A stretch of 64,000 nt of DNA from positions 1-64,000 of the forward strand of contig CAIPDV010000046.1 of the NCBI GenBank assembly GCA_903863935.1. The letters are read 5' to 3'. The stretch is from an uncultured Bacteroidota bacterium. Lineage in GTDB: Bacteria; Bacteroidota; Bacteroidia; JABEUT01. Below, piece after piece: positions 1 through 8,260 of the stretch; position 1 is the stretch's first letter, and each line of letters opens with the position of its first letter. The position numbers and the translations under genes are program-made. Below the pieces are notes generated by a model, which saw nothing but the letters and a program-made list of their open reading frames with translations, was not told where the DNA came from and did no database searches.

Positions 1-1
1 T

Positions 2-124
2 GAAAGAAAGGTAGCCGAAGGTAAAAACAAAATGAGCGTGCTCAATGCTATAAGGAACAAACTTATTCATAGAGTCTTTGCCGTTTTGAAAAGAAATACT
101 GAATATTATTTGGTTTTATCATAG
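2..124 (+). CDS. IS110-type transposase, C-terminal end (cut by window start)
   Basis: An open frame enters from the left edge and gives 40 residues before TAG. The segment VAEGKNKMSVLNAIRNKL followed by IHRVFAVLKR resembles the C-terminal end of IS110-family (DEDD/serine) transposases of Bacteroidota, where a basic helix rich in K and R closes the protein. Only this tail is visible, so it is unknown whether the element is intact. A fragment of a window-wide repeat (AGGGGTTTGGGG, 129-140) follows the stop codon. The family call is from memory of the conserved tail and is moderate. Confidence 0.55.
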   Translation, partial: ERKVAEGKNKMSVLNAIRNKLIHRVFAVLKRNTEYYLVLS

Positions 125-150
125 AAATAGGGGTTTGGGGCTGAGATAAA

Positions 151-858
151 TTATTTTGATACAGTCTGGAACTGGCCTTCAGCCTTTAACAAAACTTCTG
201 CAATAAGCAGGTCTTTAGGGCTGGTGATCTTTATATTTTCCGGATTCCCGTCTACCAGGTGTATTTGTTCACCCATGGCTTCAACCACCATAGCATCATC
301 GGTAAAGGTATAGTGATATTCTTGCAGATACGCTTTCTTAATAATATCGGAACGGAAACATTGAGGGGTTTGTGTAGCGCAATACCGGGAACGATCAACT
401 GCAATGGTACGGGTAGATTCAATCTGCCTTATGGAATCATTGATTGGGATAGCAGGAACAGCGTTTCCATACCTCTCTGCCGCTTTATAAGTAGCCAGAA
501 TAGTTTTACTGCTAACCAATGGTCGAACAGCATCATGAATGGCCACAATGCTTTCTTCGGTCACCAATTCAAGTCCGTTCTTAACAGAATGAAATCGGCT
601 CTCGCCGCTGAAAGCAATCTTTATAGGTTTATGAAACATAAACTCAGCACACAGTGCTTCCCAAAACTTCATATAGTCTTGCGGAAGGACCAAAATGATC
701 TCAATTGAAGGATCAGTATCCAGAAATTTGTTGATGCTGTGTAATAAAATCGGTTTGCCGTCTAACTTTAAAAATTGTTTTGGCACCGGGCTATTCATAC
801 GAATTCCGTTGCCACCAGCAACAATTATAGCATATCTTTTATAACCTGCTTCAGGCAT
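151..858 (-). CDS. ispD: 2-C-methyl-D-erythritol 4-phosphate cytidylyltransferase
   Basis: IspD joins CTP to MEP in the third step of the non-mevalonate isoprenoid pathway in the cytoplasm. The 235-residue protein has the usual length. Visible motifs are the nucleotide-binding loop AGGNGIRM (residues 14-21) with PKQF (26-29), HDAVRP (108-113), and the C-terminal NIKIT..KDL (208-217). It lies 6 bases downstream of queA on the same strand, so the two are probably cotranscribed from the queA promoter. Dxr, an earlier enzyme of the same pathway, is encoded about 8 kb away, which supports use of the MEP pathway here. Confidence 0.95.
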   Translation of the reverse strand: MPEAGYKRYAIIVAGGNGIRMNSPVPKQFLKLDGKPILLHSINKFLDTDPSIEIILVLPQDYMKFWEALCAEFMFHKPIKIAFSGESRFHSVKNGLELVTEESIVAIHDAVRPLVSSKTILATYKAAERYGNAVPAIPINDSIRQIESTRTIAVDRSRYCATQTPQCFRSDIIKKAYLQEYHYTFTDDAMVVEAMGEQIHLVDGNPENIKITSPKDLLIAEVLLKAEGQFQTVSK

Positions 859-864
859 CTCTAC

Positions 865-1914
865 TTAAAGGATGAGCATGGCATCACCATACGAAAAGAA
901 CTTGTATTTATTCTTTATCGCTTCTTTATAAGCTTTCATAATCAAATCATATCCACCAAATGCGCAAACCATAATGAGCAGGCTTGAACCCGGAATATGG
1001 AAGTTGGTGATCATGCTATTGGCAATACGGAAATCGTAAGGAGGATAGATAAACTTATTTGTCCATCCGTCAAAAGGTTTCAACATTCCATCGGTAGATA
1101 CGGAGGTTTCAATGGCACGCATAGAAGTGGTTCCAACAGCGCAAACCTTCCTTTTATCAACTTTGGCTTTATTTACAATATCAGCATTCTTCTGAGTGAT
1201 TATCATCTGCTCCGAATCCATTTTATGCTTGCTCAGGTCTTCCACTTCAATCGGGCGGAAGGTTCCTAACCCAACGTGTAATGTAACATGTGCAAATTCA
1301 GTACCCTTTAACTCCATTCTCTTCATCAGCTCTTTGCTGAAGTGAAGTCCGGCAGTTGGAGCCGCTACAGCTCCTTCATTAGCCGCATAAACGGTTTGAT
1401 AACGTTCTTTATCGGTGTCTTTTACTTCGCGTTTAATATATTTTGGAAGCGGGGTTTCGCCCAGGCTGTATACAATGTTCTTAAACTCTTCGTAAGTTCC
1501 GTCAAACAAGAAACGCAAGGTACGGCCCCTGGATGTGGTATTATCAATAACCTCGGCTACTAACTCCTCATTATTTCCGAAATACAGTTTGTTACCAATA
1601 CGGATTTTACGGGCAGGATCTACCAATACATCCCACAGGAAACTTTCACGATTCAATTCCCTTAAAAGGAACACTTCAATCTTCGCTCCTGTTTTTTCCT
1701 TTTTACCGAACAAACGTGCCGGGAATACCTTGGTGTCATTCAGGATAAATACATCATGAGGGCCATAATAACTTAATAAGTCTTTAAAAACCTTATGTTC
1801 TATCTTGCCTGTTTTACGGTGAACCACCATTAATTTGGCTTCATCGCGATTGGTGGCTGGGTATTCTGCTATTAATTCTTTAGGAAATGCGAAGTTAAAT
1901 TCTGATAATTTCAT
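865..1914 (-). CDS. queA: S-adenosylmethionine:tRNA ribosyltransferase-isomerase
   Basis: QueA transfers and isomerises the ribosyl part of SAM onto 7-aminomethyl-deazaguanine in tRNA, forming epoxyqueuosine at the wobble position. The 349-residue protein has the family length, starts MKLSEFNF, and shows the typical [15 protein letters not shown]-terminus, the [13 protein letters not shown] segment and the GLHF / TLHVGLGTF motifs in the middle. A C-terminal motif, [13 protein letters not shown], is also typical. It begins a two-gene unit with ispD. A Bacteroidota -7 box lies about 36 bases upstream of the start. Confidence 0.96.
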   Translation of the reverse strand: MKLSEFNFAFPKELIAEYPATNRDEAKLMVVHRKTGKIEHKVFKDLLSYYGPHDVFILNDTKVFPARLFGKKEKTGAKIEVFLLRELNRESFLWDVLVDPARKIRIGNKLYFGNNEELVAEVIDNTTSRGRTLRFLFDGTYEEFKNIVYSLGETPLPKYIKREVKDTDKERYQTVYAANEGAVAAPTAGLHFSKELMKRMELKGTEFAHVTLHVGLGTFRPIEVEDLSKHKMDSEQMIITQKNADIVNKAKVDKRKVCAVGTTSMRAIETSVSTDGMLKPFDGWTNKFIYPPYDFRIANSMITNFHIPGSSLLIMVCAFGGYDLIMKAYKEAIKNKYKFFSYGDAMLIL

Positions 1915-1949
1915 GTGTTATTGATATGTTACTTTTCTATAAAAGGGTG

Positions 1950-1957
1950 CAAATATA
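1950..1957 (-). promoter_or_regulatory. Promoter -7 box of queA-ispD
   Basis: On the minus strand the sequence reads TATATTTG, a perfect match to the Bacteroidota TAnnTTTG box, with TTGAC about 20 bases upstream. It lies some 36 bases before the queA start codon. Confidence 0.6.
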
Positions 1958-2199
1958 ATGCCTCAATGGGCGTTTGTCAACAAAAATCTTTGATAATGAC
2001 CATAAACCGCATCTAATCTTCCAATTACCAATTGCTATTTTTAAAGAGGCATCGTTTTTCATACAGTAAATTAGACGTTTACCCATCCTAAAACCTTCAT
2101 TTGATTTTTCATTTCGGCTTTCACCGACAAAATCCTCTCTTTTACCTACTTTTACCCATGCAGTACCTAATACCGCTAACCTACCCCTGCCAGGTTGAG
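1958..2199. other. Intergenic region between divergent queA and LiaF-like operon
   Basis: The whole gap from 1915 to 2229 is 315 bases. It holds one promoter for each flanking operon near its ends. In the middle I see no open frame with coding character, no RNA gene and no strong hairpin. Confidence 0.5.
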
Positions 2200-2207
2200 T
2201 AGTTTTG
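2200..2207 (+). promoter_or_regulatory. Promoter -7 box of the LiaF-LytS-LytTR operon
   Basis: TAGTTTTG matches TAnnTTTG and sits 22 bases before the ATG at 2230, leaving room for a short leader. No clear -33 TTTG is seen at the ideal distance (GTTGAG is closer), so confidence is moderate. Confidence 0.5.
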
Positions 2208-2229
2208 CATCATAAAATTTAAAAACACT

Positions 2230-3033
2230 ATGGATTCAGAAAAGATTCAACAACAGTATAACTTCGGAAAAACCCCTAATCGCGGTGGCCGCGCACTTGG
2301 CGGTTTAGTATTAGTAGGGCTTGGCGTAGTATGGCTCATCCACCGCATGCATCCGCTACTTTTAGCCTCATGGATTTTCACATGGCCTATGTTTCTAATT
2401 GCAATTGGTTTTTATATTGCAGCCAGAAAAGGTTTTTCACGCGGAGGATGGGAAGTACTTATGATTGTGGGTGCAGTATTTTTAATCCCGCACATTTATA
2501 GGTTTTACACAGCCCAATCTATTTCAGAGTACACCTGGCCGCTGGTAGTAATTGTGTTTGGGCTTTATATGATCCTTCGACCAAGGAGAAACTTTCGCAA
2601 CAGTGCAAAATATCAGGCCAAATGGGATAAGTATCAAGACTGGACTCACCAAAATAATCCGGGTTCAGAACAGTCTACTGGAGAAACATCAGCTGATGAT
2701 TTTATTGATGCAACTTCTGTATTCGGAGGGGTTGACAGAGTGGTTGTCTCTAAGAATTTTAAGGGAGGCCATATCGAAAACATCTTCGGTGGTTGCGATC
2801 TGAATCTTACCCAAGCAGATTTTACTGGAACCGTAACTATAGACTTTGTAAACGTTTTCGGCGGAGCTACTATTATTGTACCAACCGACTGGAAAGTAGT
2901 TGTTAAAACAACCTCTATTTTTGGCGGCACCGACGATAAAAGGCCTCAGGCTATAATTAAAGAAAACCCTGCTAAAACACTTATTATTGATGGGACTTCT
3001 ATATTCGGAGGAGTAACTATTCAATGTTATTAA
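2230..3033 (+). CDS. LiaF-like four-helix membrane protein with FGG beta-repeats
   Basis: The 267-residue protein has about four hydrophobic segments in its first 120 residues (near 22-38, 45-63, 73-90, 98-114), a polar linker rich in N, Q and K, and a C-terminal repeat region with five copies of an (I/V)FGG motif: SVFGG, NIFGG, NVFGG, SIFGG, SIFGG. This matches the LiaF / cell-wall-active antibiotic response architecture (DUF5668 plus LiaF C-terminal beta-solenoid). LiaF proteins restrain or sense with a histidine kinase in envelope stress. The LytS-type kinase starts 19 bases downstream, so a role as its membrane partner is a reasonable inference. Confidence 0.85.
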   Translation: MDSEKIQQQYNFGKTPNRGGRALGGLVLVGLGVVWLIHRMHPLLLASWIFTWPMFLIAIGFYIAARKGFSRGGWEVLMIVGAVFLIPHIYRFYTAQSISEYTWPLVVIVFGLYMILRPRRNFRNSAKYQAKWDKYQDWTHQNNPGSEQSTGETSADDFIDATSVFGGVDRVVVSKNFKGGHIENIFGGCDLNLTQADFTGTVTIDFVNVFGGATIIVPTDWKVVVKTTSIFGGTDDKRPQAIIKENPAKTLIIDGTSIFGGVTIQCY

Positions 3034-3052
3034 GATTGAACGTTAAAAGAAA

Positions 3053-4090
3053 ATGACAAGCACTAGAATAAACAGCCGCAACCTGCTTTTGATAAATATC
3101 GCCCTATCGGCGGTATTTATCATTATCCAGACTGCTATTTTAATGTGGCTGGATATTTCTCTAAGAACTTCCTTAATTGACAGTGCAGTTTGTTATGTGC
3201 TTCTTTCAGTTATTTGCTATAATTTAGGGAATATTCTGCGCTACTACCGTCCCGGAAAAAGCAGGTTTATTTATGTGTTCATCTGGGACCTGGCTATATC
3301 GGGTGTTTGGTTGCTAGCCATTAACTGGATTCTCTCATCCATTATTACTGAGCCTGCCTATTTAGCTCTTCTTCCCAAATCGCTCCCCATTCGTTTGTTT
3401 GTAGCTTTTCTTATTACAGGCTGGTTTGCCATGATAAGCTGGGTTATTTACAGCAATGAGGAACAGCAACTGAATGAAAAACGCAAACAGGAAGCAGAAA
3501 AATTAACCCGAGAAGCGGAGCTTTTCAAATTGAGAAAACAACTTCATCCTCACTTTTTATTTAATAGCTTAAACTCCATTAGTGCGCTTACCATTGCACG
3601 CCCCGAAGAGGCCAGATTAATGGTCCAGAATCTTTCCGATTTTTTGAGAGGTACATTAAAGAATGAAGAAGAATTACAGGTTACATTGGAAGAAGAATTG
3701 CGACTGCTCCAACTTTATCTCGACATTGAAAAAGTCCGCTTTGGGCATAGGTTGGAGACAGTACTTGAGAAAGATGAAAGTTGCCTCACAGCCAAAATTC
3801 CGCAGTTACTTTTGCAACCAATTGTTGAGAATGCTATCAAGTTTGGATTGTATGATACCACCGAAAAAGTGCTGATAAAAATTACAGCGAAAAAGGACGA
3901 CCACCTACTTACAATCTCCGTTCAAAATCCATTTGACCCCGCAACTTCTTCTTCTCAAAAAGGAACGGGATTTGGGCTTACATCTATATCCCGTAGGCTT
4001 TATCTGCTCTATGGACGAAATGATTTATTGGAAACAAAAGCGGAAGGAGCTCTATTTATTACAACCGTAAAAATCCCCCAATTAGGTTAA
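3053..4090 (+). CDS. LytS-type sensor histidine kinase (His_kinase family)
   Basis: The 345-residue protein has four hydrophobic segments (about 13-34, 41-60, 72-95, 113-132), a short coiled linker rich in E and K, and the His_kinase core RKQLHPHFLFNSLN (161-174) with the phospho-accepting histidine in PHFLFN. The N-box LLLQPIVENAIKFG and a GTGFGLTSI G-box complete a HATPase_c domain. There is no periplasmic sensor domain, so sensing is within the membrane or by a partner such as the LiaF-like protein upstream. Its cognate regulator is the LytTR protein two genes downstream. Confidence 0.93.
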   Translation: MTSTRINSRNLLLINIALSAVFIIIQTAILMWLDISLRTSLIDSAVCYVLLSVICYNLGNILRYYRPGKSRFIYVFIWDLAISGVWLLAINWILSSIITEPAYLALLPKSLPIRLFVAFLITGWFAMISWVIYSNEEQQLNEKRKQEAEKLTREAELFKLRKQLHPHFLFNSLNSISALTIARPEEARLMVQNLSDFLRGTLKNEEELQVTLEEELRLLQLYLDIEKVRFGHRLETVLEKDESCLTAKIPQLLLQPIVENAIKFGLYDTTEKVLIKITAKKDDHLLTISVQNPFDPATSSSQKGTGFGLTSISRRLYLLYGRNDLLETKAEGALFITTVKIPQLG

Positions 4091-4103
4091 TTAAAAAATA
4101 GCC

Positions 4104-4538
4104 ATGGCAAAAGAAATAAAAACTGAAATAATTATCAATGCAAGCCCCGCAAAGGTTTGGGCTATACTCACCGATTTTGATAAATACCCGTTATGGAATC
4201 CTTTTATTAAATCGTTAAAAGGTAAAGTTTCGGCCGGAAACAGGATTGAAACAAATATTCAACCACCGGGAGAAAAACCCATGACCTTCAAGCCACTCGT
4301 TCTTGCATTTGATGAAAATAAGGAACTCCGCTGGATTGGGCATTTGCTTATCCCCGGCCTGTTTGACGGAGAACATAAGTTTGAACTTATTGACATTGGT
4401 AATGGAACAACACTCTTCAAACAGAGTGAAAAATTTAGCGGAATACTTATTCCCTTGTTTAAGAAAATGCTCGACGTAAATACTGTTGAAGGCTTCAATC
4501 AGATGAACCTAAAATTAAAAGAACTGGCAGAAAAATAA
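4104..4538 (+). CDS. SRPBCC-fold (START-like) ligand-binding protein
   Basis: The 144-residue cytoplasmic protein begins AKEIKTEIIINASPAKVWAIL and contains WNPFIKSLKG, both typical of the polyketide cyclase/SRPBCC fold, which encloses small hydrophobic ligands. There is no signal peptide. It sits 13 bases after the kinase gene and 14 bases before the response regulator, inside a two-component operon, which is unusual. A ligand-sensing or lipid-binding role tied to that pathway is inference only. Confidence 0.85.
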   Translation: MAKEIKTEIIINASPAKVWAILTDFDKYPLWNPFIKSLKGKVSAGNRIETNIQPPGEKPMTFKPLVLAFDENKELRWIGHLLIPGLFDGEHKFELIDIGNGTTLFKQSEKFSGILIPLFKKMLDVNTVEGFNQMNLKLKELAEK

Positions 4539-4552
4539 AATATTCATTACCC

Positions 4553-5299
4553 ATGATTAAAACAATTATTATTGATGATGAGCCACTGGCAAGGGATATG
4601 GTGAAGGAATACCTGAAAGCTTATCCATTTATTTCGGTGGTAGATGAATGCGGAGATGGCTTCCAGGGCGTGAAAGCAATTGCAGAACATCAACCAGATC
4701 TAATTTTCCTGGATGTGCAAATGCCAAAGATAAATGGGTTTGAAATGCTGGAATTATTGAATACTCAACCCGGTGTAATTTTCACCACTGCTTTTGATGA
4801 ATACGCCATTAAAGCATTCGAGGCACATGCTATAGACTACCTTTTAAAACCCTTTAGCAGGGAGCGTTTCGACAAGGCTGTGCAAAAGTGGAAACAACAC
4901 CATAGTACTACTATTCCAAATCGCGGACTGAAAGAATTGGAAGAAGAACCCACATCGCTTACGCCAGAACAACATAGCAGAGTAGTTGTGAAAACCGGTA
5001 ACAACATCCGCATCATTCCGATGAGTGAAATCCTTTACCTGCAGGCCGATGACGACTATGTTAAAATTCATACTAAAGAAGGGTCCTATTTGAAAAAGAA
5101 AACCATTTCGTACTTTGAAAAAGTAATGGACCAGAATCAGTTTGTGCGGGTACATCGTTCCTACATGGTACAAGTAGGGCAAGTTACACGCATAGAGCCT
5201 TATGAAAAAGAAGGTCACCTCGCCATACTTAAATCAGGAGAAAAAATACCTATCAGTAAAACTGGATACCCCAAACTAAAAGCGATACTCGGACTATAA
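4553..5299 (+). CDS. LytTR-family response regulator
   Basis: The 248-residue protein has a CheY-like receiver with acidic pocket D8/D9, phospho-acceptor D54 (in IFLDVQMP), T79 and K99. A linker leads to a LytTR DNA-binding domain (about 140-248) with the recognisable ILYLQADDDYVKIHT, VRVHRSYMV and GEKIPISK segments. It is the regulator partner of the LytS kinase encoded upstream. LytTR proteins bind direct repeats near promoters of envelope, virulence or competence genes; the targets here are unknown. Confidence 0.95.
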   Translation: MIKTIIIDDEPLARDMVKEYLKAYPFISVVDECGDGFQGVKAIAEHQPDLIFLDVQMPKINGFEMLELLNTQPGVIFTTAFDEYAIKAFEAHAIDYLLKPFSRERFDKAVQKWKQHHSTTIPNRGLKELEEEPTSLTPEQHSRVVVKTGNNIRIIPMSEILYLQADDDYVKIHTKEGSYLKKKTISYFEKVMDQNQFVRVHRSYMVQVGQVTRIEPYEKEGHLAILKSGEKIPISKTGYPKLKAILGL

Positions 5300-5310
5300 A
5301 ACTCAAGCCT

Positions 5311-5532
5311 ATGAGAACAGTAGAAGTGTTTAAAACAAATGTATTGAACAAACGTGCGGCTAAAATAATTTTAGAGGAAATTGGCATGAACGCCCCACAT
5401 TACAAATGCAATTTCGATTTGGAAGATTGCGACAAAGTGCTGAGAATTGAGAACAGTAGTGGGAATGTAGATAACAATTTGGTTTTTTCCATTCTTGAGA
5501 AGAATAATTTCCAGGGATCCATTTTAGAATAA
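5311..5532 (+). CDS. Small heavy-metal-associated-like protein lacking CxxC
   Basis: This 73-residue protein is the last gene of the LytTR operon, 11 bases after the regulator. Its pattern (VFKTNVLNKRAAKIILEEI, then NFDLEDCDKVLRIE and a C-terminal beta-alpha unit) resembles the ferredoxin-like HMA fold, but the metal-binding CxxC is absent. Similar short proteins are common in Bacteroidota. No function can be assigned. Confidence 0.6.
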   Translation: MRTVEVFKTNVLNKRAAKIILEEIGMNAPHYKCNFDLEDCDKVLRIENSSGNVDNNLVFSILEKNNFQGSILE

Positions 5533-5565
5533 AGCCCTCTATCTGTTCTGGTATCTTTCTGTCTT

Positions 5566-5573
5566 TATCTTCG
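5566..5573 (+). promoter_or_regulatory. Promoter -7 box before the 217-residue exported protein
   Basis: TATCTTCG differs from TAnnTTTG at one position. It places transcription start near 5580, which argues against the in-frame GTG at 5580 and for the ATG at 5604. Confidence 0.4.
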
Positions 5574-5603
5574 TATAACGTGGGTGCTCTCTACCCTATC
5601 ATT

Positions 5604-6257
5604 ATGAATAAACAGTTTCTAATTCTTTCCCTGATATTTGGTTTTCTTATATCAAAACCGGGGAAATCACAATCGGTTGACGCATTGCTAACCGCGGATT
5701 ATTCTGCCTTTGAGTCTGCCAAAACTTATTCTCAATATCTTAGTGTGTGCAATAAGTTTAAGTTAATTGCGAAGCAGAATCCTCAAAATTGGCTTACCAA
5801 TTATTATGCCGCCTGGAGTATTGCCATTGTATCTTTTCAGGAGTCTAACAAAGACAATAAAGATAATATGCTGAATGAGGCTGATGTCTTTTTCAAAAAA
5901 ATTGAGCCCATGGATTCAACGAACGATGAAGTTGCAATTCTAGGAGGATTATTGGCTCAGGCAAGGCTTTCGGTGGCTCCTGCCGCCAGGCATACCGAAT
6001 ACGGTGCTATTGCCAATGCTTATTTCGACAAGGCAAAAAAGATAAATCCAGATAACCCCCGCGTGTATTTTCTAGAGGGTAACATACTCTTTTACACACC
6101 TAAACTTATGGGCGGCGGTGCGGAAAAAGCTTTACCCCTTTACAAAAAAGCAGCAGAATTATTTTCCGAAGATACCGGCCCCATGTTGAGAGATATAAGT
6201 AGCCCCTTTTGGGGAAAAGAGGTGAATGAATACATGATTAAAGAATGTAAGGAGTAG
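5604..6257 (+). CDS. Exported TPR-like protein of unknown function
   Basis: From ATG 5604 the 217-residue product starts MNKQFLILSLIFGFLISKPGKSQS, a clear signal peptide. The mature part is helical with TPR-like content (NPQNWLTNYYAAWS, NPDNPRVYFLEGNILFY, GGGAEKALPLYKKAAELF), typical of small periplasmic helical repeat proteins in this phylum. An upstream in-frame GTG would add eight residues that spoil the signal peptide and overlap the promoter, so the ATG is preferred. No specific role can be given. Confidence 0.8.
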   Translation: MNKQFLILSLIFGFLISKPGKSQSVDALLTADYSAFESAKTYSQYLSVCNKFKLIAKQNPQNWLTNYYAAWSIAIVSFQESNKDNKDNMLNEADVFFKKIEPMDSTNDEVAILGGLLAQARLSVAPAARHTEYGAIANAYFDKAKKINPDNPRVYFLEGNILFYTPKLMGGGAEKALPLYKKAAELFSEDTGPMLRDISSPFWGKEVNEYMIKECKE

Positions 6258-6273
6258 GAAAACAAGTCCTATT

Positions 6274-7215
6274 TCAGAATAATTCTAAAATCTTTTTTGC
6301 CAACACTGCTGAAATTTTTTCATTCGATTCGTGCGTCCAGCCTGCAATATGGGGAGTGAGAACTACACGGTCACTTTTGGCTAAATATTGAAATGAAGAA
6401 GGTAAATTGTTTTTATCAAGTCCTTCAAAAGAGAGACTTTCATATTCCATAACATCAATACAAGCACCAATTACCTTCCCGCTTTTCATAAATGCTACAA
6501 GGTCATCGGTAACGACTTGCTTACCGCGCGATGTATTGATAAAATAAATATTCTTTTTGAATTTTTCAAGGAAAGCACGATTGACAATTTTATTTGTTTC
6601 TTGAGTTAAAGGTAGATGAATACTCAACACATCTGTCTTTTCAAAAAGCACTTCCATGGTGACTTCTCGCACATATTCATTGGAGTAATTCTTCTTGTAC
6701 TTGTCGTAAGCAATCACAGTACAATCAAATCCCTTTAGCCTTTGTGCAAAAGCACTGCCCATATTTCCGTAGCCAATTATCCCGACTGTTTTTCCTTGCA
6801 ATTCTACTCCTCTATTTCCCTCTCTAACCCATAAACCCTGCCTTACTTCTCGGTCTGCACGGTTAATATTATTGAACAGGCAAAGCAGCATTCCCAATGC
6901 ATGTTCCCCTACCGCATCTCTATTTCCTTCTGCCGATGGCAAACATTTTATCCCTTTGCTTTCAGCGTAAGGCACATCAATATTTTCCATACCCGCTCCT
7001 GCCCTTGCAATGAATTTTAAATTCGTTCCCTTATCAATCAATTCCTTGTCTAACTTAACTCTGCTACGGATTACAACACCATCAAATTTATGCAACTCCT
7101 CCCCTATTTTCTCACGGCTCCATTCATATTGTAAATGGCAAATAAATCCATGTGCTTCCAATTCCCTTTGCAATAAAGGATGAACAGAATCAATGAAAAG
7201 GATATTGATAGGCAT
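6274..7215 (-). CDS. D-isomer 2-hydroxyacid dehydrogenase (3-phosphoglycerate dehydrogenase type)
   Basis: The 313-residue protein has the NAD-binding loop VGIIGYGNMGSAF (144-156), catalytic R230 in INTSRG and H289 in LTPHIAG, and the substrate-binding RAGAGMENID (71-80). It lacks a C-terminal ACT domain, so it is the short form. Phosphoglycerate oxidation in serine synthesis is the commonest activity, but other 2-hydroxyacids are possible. The start chosen is ATG 7215, where MPINILFIDS begins the fold; a start at 7269 would run into the terminator of the neighbouring gene and add an unrelated hydrophobic stretch. Confidence 0.88.
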   Translation of the reverse strand: MPINILFIDSVHPLLQRELEAHGFICHLQYEWSREKIGEELHKFDGVVIRSRVKLDKELIDKGTNLKFIARAGAGMENIDVPYAESKGIKCLPSAEGNRDAVGEHALGMLLCLFNNINRADREVRQGLWVREGNRGVELQGKTVGIIGYGNMGSAFAQRLKGFDCTVIAYDKYKKNYSNEYVREVTMEVLFEKTDVLSIHLPLTQETNKIVNRAFLEKFKKNIYFINTSRGKQVVTDDLVAFMKSGKVIGACIDVMEYESLSFEGLDKNNLPSSFQYLAKSDRVVLTPHIAGWTHESNEKISAVLAKKILELF

Positions 7216-7251
7216 TTTGGGCTGGGTTTGTGAGTGCGAAAATAGATAAAA

Positions 7252-7280
7252 CAAAAAAGCCCTGAACAAATCAGGGCCTT
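7252..7280 (-). terminator. Rho-independent terminator after the SnoaL-like lipoprotein gene
   Basis: On the minus strand GCCCTGA and TCAGGGC form a stem with a short loop followed by TTTTTTG. It lies 22 bases after the stop codon of the upstream gene. Confidence 0.75.
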
Positions 7281-7302
7281 TCCATTTTAATCTTGCTGCG
7301 TC

Positions 7303-7854
7303 TTACATTTTCTTCTTCTCTCCATCCGGCACTTTTGCCTTTGATGTATCTCCACCCATTCCCGGCATCAAACCCATTTGCATCATCATTTTTGTCTCTT
7401 CGTTATAGCCCCAATGTCCAATAGCTTTTCCATTTTTGAACTTAACAATATCCACTCCATCAATATTTACTTTTTTCCCGGTGGCCGGCATTCCCATCAT
7501 CTCGCCTGTATTGGTTCCGGTAAAGGTATATTGTACGGTAACATAGTCGGAATCCGCAACCATGAAATTAACTTGGGAGTGCATATCAGGCATCGATTTA
7601 ATAAAATCATCAAACGATTTTTTAAGGCCGGCCCTATCAGGAGTATAGCCCGGTGCTGTACAATGCTCCACATAATCCGGTGCCACAAGTGAATCAATCA
7701 TTGCCGTATTATGCTTGTTAAATACTTCCTCCATAAATAATTTCTGCGCCTCCATATTTTTAGCTGCCCTGTTATCGGCCATTTTATTGTTACTCGGAGG
7801 CATACAAGCAGAAAAAGCTGCTGTAATAGCTATTACTGTAATTAATTTGTTCAT
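7303..7854 (-). CDS. SnoaL-like (ester cyclase) lipoprotein
   Basis: The 183-residue protein starts MNKLITVIAITAAFSACMPPS, a lipoprotein signal with the lipobox FSAC. The remainder carries the SnoaL/NTF2-like pattern: LFMEEVFNKHNTAMIDSLVA, DYVEHC, a middle phenylalanine/aspartate-rich strand, and GKKVNIDGVDIVKFKNGKA..HWGYNEE near the end. The fold forms a conical pocket for small ligands; most members have no known reaction. A C-terminal tail rich in M, K and G follows the domain. Confidence 0.85.
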   Translation of the reverse strand: MNKLITVIAITAAFSACMPPSNNKMADNRAAKNMEAQKLFMEEVFNKHNTAMIDSLVAPDYVEHCTAPGYTPDRAGLKKSFDDFIKSMPDMHSQVNFMVADSDYVTVQYTFTGTNTGEMMGMPATGKKVNIDGVDIVKFKNGKAIGHWGYNEETKMMMQMGLMPGMGGDTSKAKVPDGEKKKM

Positions 7855-7918
7855 GGGTTATTTTGGTTTTGATTTATAGGTTCAAATGTATAAAATATTT
7901 TATTCCTTTTCATTCGTA

Positions 7919-7933
7919 TTCCCATTTTGGGAA
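7919..7933. promoter_or_regulatory. Palindromic operator of the HigBA pair
   Basis: TTCCCATTTTGGGAA is a perfect inverted repeat of 6-base arms around TTT, immediately before the -7 box at 7941-7948. HigA antitoxins bind such palindromes to repress their own operon, so autoregulation is likely. Confidence 0.55.
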
Positions 7934-7940
7934 CTTTTTG

Positions 7941-7948
7941 TATCTTTG
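7941..7948 (+). promoter_or_regulatory. Promoter -7 box of higBA
   Basis: TATCTTTG matches TAnnTTTG exactly. It lies 16 bases before the higB ATG, leaving only a very short leader, and just after the palindrome at 7919-7933. Confidence 0.6.
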
Positions 7949-7964
7949 CATCCTACGATTAAAC

Positions 7965-8258
7965 ATGAGGATACTTACAAAAAAGAGGTTAAAGGATTTT
8001 TGGCTAAAGCACAGCGATTGTGAACAAGCCTTAAAATCATGGTATGCGGAATGTAAACGTTCACAATGGAAAACACCAAATGATATTAAACGGGAATATC
8101 CAAGTGCGAGTTTTCTTATTGACAACCGTGTAGTATTTAATATTAAAGGAAACAACTATCGCTTAATAGTGAAGATAAATTATAAATACCAAATAGCCTG
8201 GATTCGCTTTGTAGGAACTCATTCTGAATACGATAAAATTAACTCAACAACCATATAA
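7965..8258 (+). CDS. higB: HigB-family mRNA interferase toxin
   Basis: From ATG 7965 the product is 97 residues, the usual size of HigB. The family signature is clear: KTPNDIKREYPSAS, then RVVFNIKGNNYRLIVKI and the C-terminal IRFVGTHSEYDKI. HigB cleaves ribosome-bound mRNA. Longer in-frame starts exist but lie upstream of the promoter, so the ATG is chosen. The antitoxin gene follows after 2 bases. Toxin-first order is normal for higBA. Confidence 0.93.
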   Translation: MRILTKKRLKDFWLKHSDCEQALKSWYAECKRSQWKTPNDIKREYPSASFLIDNRVVFNIKGNNYRLIVKINYKYQIAWIRFVGTHSEYDKINSTTI

Positions 8259-8260
8259 AA

